The translations under genes and the position numbers were made by a program. Below the pieces are notes generated by a model. That model made no database searches. It was not told where the DNA came from and saw nothing but the letters and a program-made list of their open reading frames with translations. From contig CM075758.1 in NCBI GenBank assembly GCA_037974335.1, forward strand, positions 19,863,378-19,927,377: a DNA stretch of 64,000 nt. Reading direction: 5' to 3'. Below are positions 54,990-64,000 of the stretch, piece after piece. The stretch's first letter is position 1, and every line of letters starts with the position of its first letter. The stretch is from Prionace glauca (lineage: Eukaryota > Chordata > Chondrichthyes > Carcharhiniformes > Carcharhinidae).

Positions 54990-56326
54990 CATGTAGAGGA
55001 AGAGGGAAAAGAAATCAAAGAAAGAAAGATCTGGCGGAGTTAACTGGAGTAGTGGGAGTTCTCCTGGTGATAAAATCTTCCGCATTTCACTTATTCTATT
55101 TATCCCCTGACACCCCGGGAAATCTCTCCCTGATTCCTCTGCAGGACCCGCGACTGGGGGTGTTGTCATAAGAACATAAGAACATAAGAAATAGGAGCAG
55201 GAGTAGGCCATCTAGCCCTTCGAGCCTGCCCCGCCATTCAATAAGATCATGGCTGATCTGTCGTGGCTGAGTTCCACTTTCCCGCTCTCTCCCCATAACC
55301 CTTAATCCCCTCTCTTATCAAAAACCGATCAACCCGCTTCTTAAAAATATTTAGCGAGGCAGCCTCCACCACTTCAACGGGCAGAGAATTCCAGAGATTC
55401 ACCACCCGTTGAGTGCAGAAGTTCATAGAACATAGAACATAGAACATTACAGCGCAGAACAGGCCCTTCGGCCCACGATGTTGCGCTGACCAGTTACAAA
55501 ACAATGACCCACTAGCCTAAACCAATCCCTTTTCATCCATAAACCTATCCACAGATCTTTTAAACGCCCCCAAACTAGGTGCATTTACAACTGCAGCTGG
55601 CAGGGCATTCCAGTCCCTCACCACCCTCTGGGTAAAGAACCTACCCCAAATTCCTCCTCAAATCTGTTCTAAACCGCCTCCCCTTGATCTTGAGGCTGTG
55701 CCCCCTAGTCCTACAGTCTTTTTTGAACGGGAAGAGTTTCAGATGTTTTACAATGGGTCTTAAATAGGTGGCAAAGTTATTTTACAGGCTGTTCACATTG
55801 AGAAAAAAATGATGCTCTCCTTCACAAGTTGCACTGGTTCAGTGCAGCTGAGAAACATGTATCTTATTCCGCTAATATGACCCGTTCAGGCAGTGTATTA
55901 CAGACCGCAGTGTGTTGCTGCAGGAAATAAGAGAACATTTCCCCCCATCTCCCCCACCCCCCACCCCCCGGGTTCCAGCTGTGCTTTTTTGCTAAGTATT
56001 TCCAACTATCATCTATCTGTGAACATTTATTTATAACAAGACTCCACCAGACCAACTGACAGTCTTTATCTCCCCCACACAATACCTTCTGGAAGTCAAT
56101 CTCTTGTCATGAGTTATTCCCACCCAGTGGGGTGAGGGGGGGGGGGGCGATTTGAACCTATTGGTCAGAAAAGTTCTCGGCTGGAGGGCAAGTTTCTCAG
56201 GAAGTGACGCCCCACACAGTCACGGCAATGAAACGTCATCAGATGCGGTCGAGGAAGCTTCCTCCAGACGCAGTGTTGGACCGCACTCTGCTCACTCAGG
56301 CAGCGAAGCAACCCACAGACAGGGTC
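54990..56326 (+). other. A8 5' region: linker, CR1b with a nested CR1a scrap, promoter flank
   Basis: Linker 54995-55165, CR1b (minus) 55168-55424 and 55650-55735 split by a minus-strand CR1a 3' fragment (55425-55649). The family A flank follows with a C-rich run near 55949-55968, a G run near 56136-56149 and ETS/CRE-like motifs at about 56199-56242. Confidence 0.6.
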
Positions 56327-57212
56327 ATGTTGCCGGCAGCCTGCTATTTCATGCCGTTGGCTGCATTTCTCCCGGGTGAGTGAGTGAGTGAGGTCCCAAC
56401 TTGAGAGTTCAGCCGCCACTGAGTCTGTGGCAATTCCCCCTCCCTGAGGCGCCCATCCCTTTGGGACCAGTCTCCTTCCCCAGCAGCGGCGGCGGCGGCC
56501 CCTCACACTCAATCCTGATGTCTGTGTCTGGCTGTGTGAAGGGGGGAGGGCCCGTGGCTTGGAACTCATGTTAAAACAGACCAAGCCTTTCAGGCGCGCG
56601 GGAATGATTTGGGAACCCGATATGGAGAAGGACAGAATATTAAGATGTTCAAAATTTAAAAAAAATCCCCTGTGGATCAGTTATCATTGGGCTGTTGTCT
56701 GAGACAAGGGACTGACCACAGACTGGAAAGGGTGTCTGTTGCTTTTCTCAGTGAGAAACGTTGTATTATTACAATATTATTTCATTAGTTGGGAAATATA
56801 TTAGGATGAGGGGAGATGGTGACAGGTGTTATGTGTCCATGTTAAATGTCCTGGTTCCAACACATTATTTTTAATTAAATTTCAATTGGAATTTATTATA
56901 TGTTGAATTTATCAGGAATTCTCGCCTCTTACGTGGATCAGTCGCCGCCTTTCGTCTCAGTGGCAGCAGGAGACTCGACAACACTCAGATGCATGCTGAC
57001 AAATACTGGTTACAACACGATGTACTGGTACAGGCAACAGCGAGGCCGGGCAATGGAAGCTCTGTTCTCCTCTGCTGGAGCTGCAGCTGATGTTAAAAGT
57101 TACACATCCGAGTCTATGGAGGCCGAGAGGCCCAGCCAAACCTCCTTCACTCTGAACATCACCGCCGTCGCCCCATCTTACGCCGCTGTCTACTTCTGCG
57201 CTTGTAGTGTGG
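56327..57212 (+). CDS. A8: TCR V gene, family A (TRBV-like)
   Basis: Leader exon 56327-56375, V exon 56916-57212. FVSVAAGD, LRCMLTNT (Met for Thr after the first Cys), CDR1 TNTGYNT, CDR2 region FSSAGAAADVKSY, ends FCACSV. Open, splice sites and RSS present. It shares the one-base loss after the nonamer with A3. Confidence 0.85.
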
Positions 57213-57251
57213 CACAGCGTTTGAGAAAGCGGATGGACAGCGACAAAAACC
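57213..57251 (+). other. RSS of A8 (23-bp spacer)
   Basis: CACAGCG, 23-bp spacer 57220-57242 (GGATGGACAGCG variant), ACAAAAACC 57243-57251. Confidence 0.9.
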
Positions 57252-57259
57252 TCCAGGTT

Positions 57260-57647
57260 AGAGATATAGAGATGTAGAACATTACAGCACAAACAGGCCC
57301 TTCGGCCCTCGAGTTGCGCCGATCACATCAACCCCACCAATCTATAGACCTATCTATAACCCCCAATCCCATTAAACCCCATATACTCATCCAGAAGTCT
57401 TTTAAAAGACCCCAGCGAGTTCGCCTCCACCACGGACGACGGCAGCCGATTCCATTCACTCACCACCCTCTGAGTGAAAAACTTACCCCTAACATCACCT
57501 CTGTACTTCCCTCCCCGCACCTTAAATCTGTGTCCTCTCGTAGCGACCATTTCAACCCGGGGAAATAGCCTCTGAGAGTCCACCCTATCTATTCCTCTCA
57601 ACATTTTATAAACCTCTATCAGGTCGCCTCTCAACCTTCGCCTCTCT
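57260..57647 (-). mobile_element. CR1c fragment next to the A8 RSS
   Basis: AGGTT-flanked insertion as in A2, A3, A4 and A7. Confidence 0.85.
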
Positions 57648-58231
57648 AGGTTGATAAAACCGCCTGCTCCGGATTCATTCGCAAGACGCGAGGTGGCAGC
57701 AATGGATTGAGATCAATGCCAAACAACGCGAGTGCTGGAATCTGAAACAGAAACTAGACAATGCTGGAAAATTTCCCAAGTGGATCAGTTCCACTTTCCC
57801 GCTTTCTCCCCCTAACCCTTAATTCCCCTTGTCTGTCAGAAACCTATCTACCCGTGACATAAATATATTTAGCGAGGTAGCCTCCACAACTTCAACGGGC
57901 AGAGAATCCCAAAGATTCACCACCCTTTGAGTCAAGACATTCTCTCTTCCACTTTCTTCCGGATAGAAAAATATACAAAAGTCTGAAGTCACGTCCCAAC
58001 CCACTCAAGAACTGCGTCTTTCCAGCTGCCCCCAGACCATTGAATATCCCTATCTGATATTAAACTGATCTTTCTCTGCACCATAGCTATGGCTGCAACA
58101 GTACATTATGCACTCCTGTCCTTCTCTACGAAGGAGATGTTTTGTCTGCGTAGCGCAAGAAACAATACTTTTCACTGTGTACTCATACTTGTGACAAGAA
58201 TAAATCATATCAAATCAAACCATCATCAGAT
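57648..58231. repeat. A8 3' flank with CR1b scrap and AATC-tailed repeat
   Basis: Same composition as 11612-12186. No coding potential. Confidence 0.5.
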
Positions 58232-58540
58232 GGGGCGGCACGGGAGCACAGTGGGTTGGCTTCACAACGCCAAGGACCTGGGTTCGATTCTCTGCTCGGG
58301 TCACTGTCTGTGTGGAGTTTGCACATTCTCCTCGTGTCTGCGTGGGTTTCCACCGGGTGCTCCAGTTTCCTCCCACAGTCCAAAGATGTACACTTGAGGT
58401 GGTTTGGCCTTGGTAAATTGCCCCTTAAGTTTTCTGGGATTCGTAGGTTTGACGGATTGGTCGGTAAAATATATTGGGATGTGGGTGTAGGATCTGGGTC
58501 GGATTGTGGTCAGTGCAACAGGTTTATCATGGGGGGGATA
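58232..58540 (+). repeat. V-type SINE (HE1-like)
   Basis: tRNA-like head, V core and tail, matching the copies in the earlier units. Confidence 0.8.
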
Positions 58541-58614
58541 AAAAATAATAATTCGTTTCTATCGATCCAGAAAATGAGGGATTAAAGTGAGTAAGCAAAT
58601 GGGGGCAGACATGT

Positions 58615-59029
58615 ACATGGAACATAGAACACTACAGCACAAACAGGCCCACAAGTGGCACCGATCATATCCATACCTCCCAGGTCATAGGACCATCCGT
58701 AACTCCCAACCCTATTAAGTCCCATGTACTCATCCAGGAGTCTCTTAAAAGGCCCCAGCGAGTTCGCCTCCACCACCACCGACGGCAGCTGATTCCATTC
58801 ACTCACCACCCTCTGAGTGAAAAACTCACCCCTAACATCTCCTCTGTACTTGCCCCCCCAGCACCTTAAACCCTGTGTCCCTCTCGTAGCGACCATTTCA
58901 GCCCTGGGAAATAACCTCCGAGAATCCACCCTATCTATTCCTCTCAACATTTTATAAACCTCAATCAGGTCGCCTCTCAACCTTCGTCTCTCCAGGGAGA
59001 AGAGACCCAGCTCCCTCAACCTATCCTCA
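58615..59029 (-). mobile_element. CR1c LINE 3' fragment
   Basis: Tail at the left, end of the reverse transcriptase frame on the minus strand ([20 protein letters not shown]). It ends at AACCTATCCTCAT where a CR1a tail begins. This is the last block recognisably belonging to the A-unit repeat. Confidence 0.75.
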
Positions 59030-59460
59030 TAGAACATAGAACATTACAGCGCAGAACAGGCCCTTCGGCCCACGATGTTGCGCCGACCAGTTACAAAACA
59101 ATGACCCACTAGCCTAAACCAATCCCTTTTCGTCCATAAACCTATCCACAGATCTCTTAAACGCCCCCAAACTAGGCGCATTTACAACTGCAGCAGGCAG
59201 GGCATTCCAGTCCCTCACCACCCTCTGGGTAAAGAACCTACCCCTGACATCAGTCCTATAACTACTCCCCCCCCCTTTAATTTAAAGTCGTGCCCCCTCG
59301 TGCTAGCTTTCTCCATCCTCGGAAAAAGACTATCACTATCTAACCTGTCTAAACCTCTAATCATCTCATATGTTTCAATAAGGTCCCCTCTTAGCCTCCT
59401 TCTTTCCAGCGAAAACAACCCCAAATCTCTCAGTCTCTCCTCATAGGATCTCCCCTCCAT
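59030..59460 (-). mobile_element. CR1a 3' fragment, minus strand
   Basis: Tail repeats at the left, then C-terminal reverse transcriptase sequence ([20 protein letters not shown]). It stops at 59460, where a + strand CR1a tail starts. Confidence 0.8.
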
Positions 59461-59578
59461 ATGGATGAAAAGGGATTGGTTTAGGCTAGTGGGTCATTGT
59501 TTTGTAACTGGTCGGCGCAACATCGTGGGCCGAAGGGCCTGTTCTGCGCTGTAATGTTCTATGTTCTATGTTCTATGT
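59461..59578 (+). mobile_element. CR1a 3' end, plus strand
   Basis: GGATGAAAAGGGATTGGTTT to (ATGTTCT) repeats. It is the reverse complement of 59031-59150, so the two fragments form an inverted pair with tails pointing outward. Confidence 0.8.
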
Positions 59579-59745
59579 ATTCCCGAGGAAAACTTGATCC
59601 AGATAAAATCTGCTGTATGAAAGTGATTCTATTTTCATAGAATCACAGATATATCCTCCGCAGAAAAGGCCCTTAGGCTCATCGGTTTTGCATCAACCCA
59701 ACAGAAATACCTAAAATCCCACCTAATCCCATCGACTGGCACTTA
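59579..59745 (-). repeat. Decayed CR1-like fragment
   Basis: Contains ATAGAATCACAGA and GCAGAAAAGGCCCTTAGGCTC, resembling the 3' end of a further, older CR1-type family. Weakly supported. Confidence 0.35.
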
Positions 59746-60465
59746 CATAGAACATTCCAGCGCAGTACAGGCCCCTCGGCCCTCGATGTTACGCCGACAG
59801 TGGAACCAATCTAATGACCCTCTAACCTAAACTATTCCAATGTTATCCATATGCCTATCCACTGACCATTTGAACGCCCTTAAAGTTGGCGAGTCCACTA
59901 CCGCTGCAGGCAGGGCATCCTACGCCCTTACTACCCTCTGAGCAAAGAACCTACCTCTGACATCCATCCTATAATTACCACCCCTCAATTTAAAGCTATG
60001 TCCCCTCATGTTAGCCATCACCATCCGAGGAAAAAGGCTCTCACTGTCCACCCTATCTAACCCTCTGATCATCTTGGATGCCTCAATTAGGTCACCTCGT
60101 AACTTTCTTCTCTCCAATGAAAATAACCTCAAGTCCCTCAGCCTTTCCTCACAAGACCTTCCCACCATACCAGGCAACATCCTGGTAAACCTCCTCTGCA
60201 CCCTTTCCGATGCCTCCACATCTTTCTTATAATGCGGCGACCAGAACTGTACGCAATACTCCAAGTGCGGCCGCACCAGAGTTTTGTACAGTTGTAACAT
60301 GACCTCATGGCTCCGAAATTCAATCCCTCTACCAATAAAAGCTAACACACCGTACGCCTTCTTAACAACCCTATCAACCTGGGTGCCAACTTTCAGGGAT
60401 CTATGCACATGTACCCCGAGATCCCTCTGCTCTTCAACACTACCAAGAGTAACTTGGCTCATAGC
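59746..60465 (-). mobile_element. CR1-type LINE 3' fragment of another subfamily
   Basis: Tail-first minus-strand copy (GAACATTCCAGCGCAGTACA). The frame 59920-60460 encodes SVEEQRDLGVHVHRSLKVG, KKAYGVLAFIGRGIEFRS, HLEYCVQFWSPHYKKDV and FTRMLPGMVGRS, the region after the reverse transcriptase core. It is diverged from CR1a at many sites and probably older. Confidence 0.7.
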
Positions 60466-60780
60466 TCTGAATGTTACGAGCCAAGTACTTATCCAGGTAG
60501 TTTTTAAAGGATGTGAGACGACAGGTCTCCCACACCCTCTCAGATGGGGCATCCCAGATCACCAGCACCCTCTAGGTGAAAAGAGAAAGTATTCCCTCAC
60601 ATCCCCCCTAACCTCCTGCCCCTCAGCTTAACCTCGTAACTGACCCCTCAACTAAGGGGAGCAGTCGCTCCGTATCCACACTGTCCGTGTCCCTCACAAT
60701 CTTGTACACCTCGATCAGCTCATTCCTCCGTCTTCTCTGCTCCAGCGAAAACACCACAAGACCTACCCGACATCTGTTCA
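60466..60780 (-). repeat. Diverged CR1-like fragment
   Basis: The sequence with CTTGTACACCTCGATCAGCTC and CTTCTCTGCTCCAGCGAAAA is typical of the C-terminal coding end of CR1-type elements read on the minus strand (LEQRRRRNELIEVYK). No tail is visible. Confidence 0.5.
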
Positions 60781-61620
60781 AAACAAGAAATGTTCCATCT
60801 CAAGCTGCATCCCTGGAGAAGTTCCAGTTCACCCCCCCCCCCCTCCAGTTCTCGTGTTCATGCAGGCCAGATTGGTTAGAAGAGAAAAAATGTTCGGTCT
60901 TCGAACATTGAATCGTGTGCACAGGGGCACGCACAGGAGTGATGGCTGGGACTGAGTTTGTATCTCTAACAAGGAGGCCAGAACGACCACGATGCTTTAT
61001 TTTTCTAGAAACTTCCAAATGGAACCCTGTAAGTTGACCTGGAGAGCTGGTTGGGTACGGTCAGGGATGCATGATGCAGACTCCCGAGAAAATAATGGTG
61101 GGCAGAAAAATAAGGCCAAAAGCAACAAAGTCACCAAGACCAACAGCAACAAAAGGAAGGAGTTGGCGACAATTTATGCACCGGATCTTTTTTCCTTTCA
61201 GGTTGCGGACAGTCGAGGGCGCTCCAGCCTCATGATGTTCCACAAAAGGAAAGATTGGGGGAATCACTATATTGAAGGTGTGAGGCCTCATCACTCTCTG
61301 TCTGCTTTTGTTTTGTAATCTTTACATTTTTAAAGACTGAAACCTCTTGCCCTTGTTGAGACTATCAGTGCAGTTTGAGAAGAGCAAACACTGATCCCAC
61401 ACTAAACACCCTCCCAACACAGGACTGAGCAGAGAGTGTGAAATGGAACTGCTGTCAGAGTGGGTTATTTTTATAGATGGATAAGAAACACTCCTCCATT
61501 TTCAAACCATTCTCCTGTTTCTGTAGCGTTTCGGGCTCCCCTGTGTCCCTGTCTCTCCATCTCCGGGGCAAGTTAACATGGTCAATCCTCCCAACCTTCA
61601 CATCTTGGGACACTAAAGGG
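60781..61620. other. Unassigned non-repeat sequence
   Basis: Frames such as 60992-61318 on the + strand are open by chance length and show no domain, no splice pattern and no duplicate for comparison. A C run lies near 60833-60844. I see nothing that can be named. Confidence 0.4.
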
Positions 61621-63172
61621 CAATATAAAAATACAGAGACACACAGAAACACAGAACACAGAAACACAGAGACACACAGATACAGAGACACAAAGATACA
61701 GCGACAGACAGAAACACAGAGACACACAGATACAGAGACACAAAGATACAGAGTCACACAGGTACAGAGACACACAGATACAGAGTCACACAGGTACAGA
61801 GACACACAGATACTCAGAGACACACAGGTACAGAGACACACAGATACAGAGAGACACAGAAAGACAGAAACACACAGAAACAGAGAAACACAGGTACAGA
61901 GACACACAGATACTCAGAGACACACAGGTACAGAGACACACAGATACAGAGAGACACAGAAAGACAGAAACACACAGAAACAGAGAAACACAGGTACAGA
62001 GACACACAGGTACAGAGACACACAGAAACACAGAGACACAGAGATACAGAGACACACAGGTACAGAGAGACACAGATACAGAGTCACACAGGTACAGAGA
62101 CACACAGATACAGAGTCACTCAGGTACAGAGACACACAGATACTCAGAGACACACAGGTACAGAGACACACAGATACAGAGAGACACAGAAAGACAGAAA
62201 CACACAGAAACAGAGAAACACAGGTACAGAGACACACAGATACTCAGAGACACACAGGTACAGAGACACACAGATACAGAGAGACACAGAAAGACAGAAA
62301 CACACAGAAACAGAGAAACACAGGTACAGAGACACACAGGTACAGAGACACACAGAAACACAGAGACACAGAGATACAGAGACACACAGGTACAGAGAGA
62401 CACAGATACAGAGTCACACAGGTACAGAGACACACAGATACAAAGTCACACAGGTACAGAGACACACAGATACTCAGAGACACACAGGTACAGAGACACA
62501 CAGATACAGAGAGACACAGAAAGACAGAAACACACAGAAACAGAGAAACATAGGTACAGAGACACACAGATACTCAGAGACACACAGGTACAGAGACACA
62601 CAGATACAGAGAGACACAGAAAGACAGAAACACACAGAAACAGAGACACACAGGTACAGAGAGACACAGATACAGAGTCACACAGGTACAGAGACACACA
62701 GATACAGAGTCACACAGGTACAGAGACACACAGACACTCAGAGACACACAGGTACAGAGACACACAGATACAGAGAGACACAGAAAGACAGAAACATACA
62801 GAAACAGAGAAACACAGGTACAGAGACACACAGGTACAGAGACACACAGAAACACAGAGAGAGTCACACAGAAACAGACATACAGATACAGAGACTCACA
62901 GAAACACAAAATGGCACAGAGAGAGAGAGGCAGAAACACAGAGAAAGAGGGAGAGAAACACAGATACAGAGACACACAGATACAGAGACACACAGATATA
63001 GGGACACAGAAACATAGAGCGACAGAGAGAGAGACAGAAACAGAGAGGAAGAAGGAGAGAGAAACTGTTACAGAGACACACAGATACAGAGACACACAAA
63101 TGCAGTGACACATCGATACAGAGAGACACACAGATACAGAGAGACACACAGATACAGAGAGACACACAGATA
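61621..63172. repeat. ACAGAGACACACAGATA tandem array with 330-bp higher-order period
   Basis: A short purine/CA motif of about 14-16 bp (GACACACAGATACAGA, GACACACAGGTACAGA and variants). The landmark TACTCAGAGA occurs at 61811, 61911, 62141, 62241, 62471 and 62571, giving an inner spacing of 100 bp and an outer period of exactly 330 bp. The array is less ordered after about 62830. Because 330 is divisible by three, long frames stay open on both strands; they are low-complexity and not genes. Confidence 0.9.
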
Positions 63173-63672
63173 CATAGAACATAGAACATAGAACATTACA
63201 GCACAAACAGGCCCTTCGGCCCCCGAGTTGCGCCGATCACATCAACCCCACAAATCTATAGACCTATCTATAACCCCCAATCCCATTAAACCCCATATAC
63301 TCATCCAGAAGTCTTTTAAAAGACCCCAGCGAGTTCGCATCCACCACCGACGACGGCAGCCGATTCCATTCACTCACCACCCTCTGAGTGAAAAACTTAC
63401 CCCTAACATCACCTCTGTACTTCCCTCCCCGCACCTTAAATCTGTGTCCTCTCGTAGCGACCATTTCAACCCGGGGAAATAGCCTCTGAGAGTCCACCCT
63501 ATCTATTCCTCTCAACATTTTATAAAACTCTATCAGGTCGCCTCTCAACCTTCGCCTCTCCAGGGAAAAGAGTCCCAGCTCCCTCAACCTATCTTCATAA
63601 GGCATGCCTCCCAGTCCAGGCAACATCCTTGTAAATCTCCTCTGCACCCTTTCAATAGCTTCTACGTCTTTT
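63173..63672 (-). mobile_element. CR1c LINE 3' fragment
   Basis: Tail (ATAGAACATAGAACATAGAACA) abuts the tandem array. The minus-strand frame reaches further 5' than the other CR1c pieces ([40 protein letters not shown]). It ends where the V-SINE begins. Confidence 0.8.
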
Positions 63673-64000
63673 GGGCGGCACGGTAGCACAGTGGTTAGCA
63701 CTGCTGCTTCACAGCTCCAGGGTCCTGGGTTCGATTCCCGGCTCGGGTCACTGCCTGTGTGGAGTTTGCACATTCTCCTCGTATCTGCGTGGGTTTCCTC
63801 CGGGTGCTCCGGTTTCCTCCCACAGTCCAAAGATGTGCGGGTTAGGTTCATTGGCTATGCTAAAATTGCCCCTTAGTATCCTGGGATGTGTAGGTTAGAG
63901 GGATTTGCAGGTAAAATATATGGGGATAGGGTTTGGGTGGGATTGTGTTCGGTGCAGACTCGATGGGCCGAAGGGCCTGTTTCTGCACTGTAGGGTTCTA
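63673..64000 (+). repeat. V-type SINE (HE1-like), well preserved
   Basis: Head GGGCGGCACGGTAGCACAG, GTTAGCACTGCTGCTTCACA and GGTTCGATTCCCGGCTCGGG (box B region), V core, and tail ending CTGCACTGTAGGGTTCTA at the window edge. It is the least diverged SINE in the window and a good reference for the others. Confidence 0.85.

Noticed and set aside
60992-61318. 108-residue frame (MLYFSRNFQ...) as a host exon
   Set aside because: No domain, no splice-site support and no second copy to compare; length is within chance for the region.
61477-62553. 358-residue plus-strand frame rich in HRDTQ
   Set aside because: It lies in a short-motif tandem array whose period is divisible by three; no gene structure.
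63673-63760. tRNA gene from the box A/B-like sequence
   Set aside because: It is the tRNA-derived head of a V-SINE; the sequence then runs into the V core, with no cloverleaf 3' half.

Overview
The window is vertebrate germline DNA, most likely from a cartilaginous fish (shark or ray). It holds part of an antigen-receptor variable-gene array, best matched to a T-cell receptor beta (TRBV-like) locus. Evidence for the host is the dense set of elasmobranch-style CR1 LINEs with short octamer-like tails and tRNA-derived V-type (HE1-like) SINEs. Evidence for the locus is repeated leader exon / intron / V exon units. Each V exon has Cys, Trp-Tyr-Arg and Tyr-Phe/Tyr-Cys landmarks and is followed by a recombination signal sequence (RSS) with a 23-bp spacer. 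No D, J or C segment and no 12-bp-spacer RSS was seen. All V segments lie on the + strand.

Two V families are present. Family A has eight copies, called A1-A8 (6277, 10286, 17334, 26083, 29898, 38951, 49955, 56327), plus an orphan leader A0 (1635). All eight have an intact leader exon of 49 nt, an intron of about 0.5 kb, an open 297-nt V exon and an RSS. Family B has three copies, B1-B3 (2474, 33925, 44737). Each has a good leader and a good RSS, but the V exon is split in framework 3 by the same composite insertion of 2.0-3.4 kb. That insertion is a CR1 3' fragment, a retrocopy-like block with poly(T) on the + strand, and a 52-bp minisatellite. Where B exists it lies about 1 kb upstream of an A gene (B1-A1, B2-A6, B3-A7), so B-A is an old duplication unit.

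Layout: 1-5.3 kb A0 remnant and B1; 5.3-9.6 kb A1 and a CR1 insertion; 9.6-25 kb two tandem units (A2, A3), each followed by a long CR1 copy with ORF1, endonuclease and reverse transcriptase parts; 25-31 kb A4 and A5; 31-38 kb B2 block; 38-49 kb A6 and B3 block; 49-59 kb A7 and A8 with a CR1 copy having a long open reverse transcriptase frame; 59-61 kb CR1 fragments and unassigned sequence; 61.6-63.2 kb a short-motif tandem array with a 330-bp higher-order period; then a CR1 fragment and a V-SINE running off the window end.

The only host genes seen are V segments. Each supplies a leader and the V part of a receptor chain after RAG-mediated joining to a D/J outside the window. The rest is mobile elements, whose presence or absence between paralogous units records the order of duplications. 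CR1 subfamilies are given working letters (a-e, plus unlettered ones). V-locus assignment (beta rather than another TCR chain) and species are inference. Element boundaries not tied to a target-site duplication are approximate.
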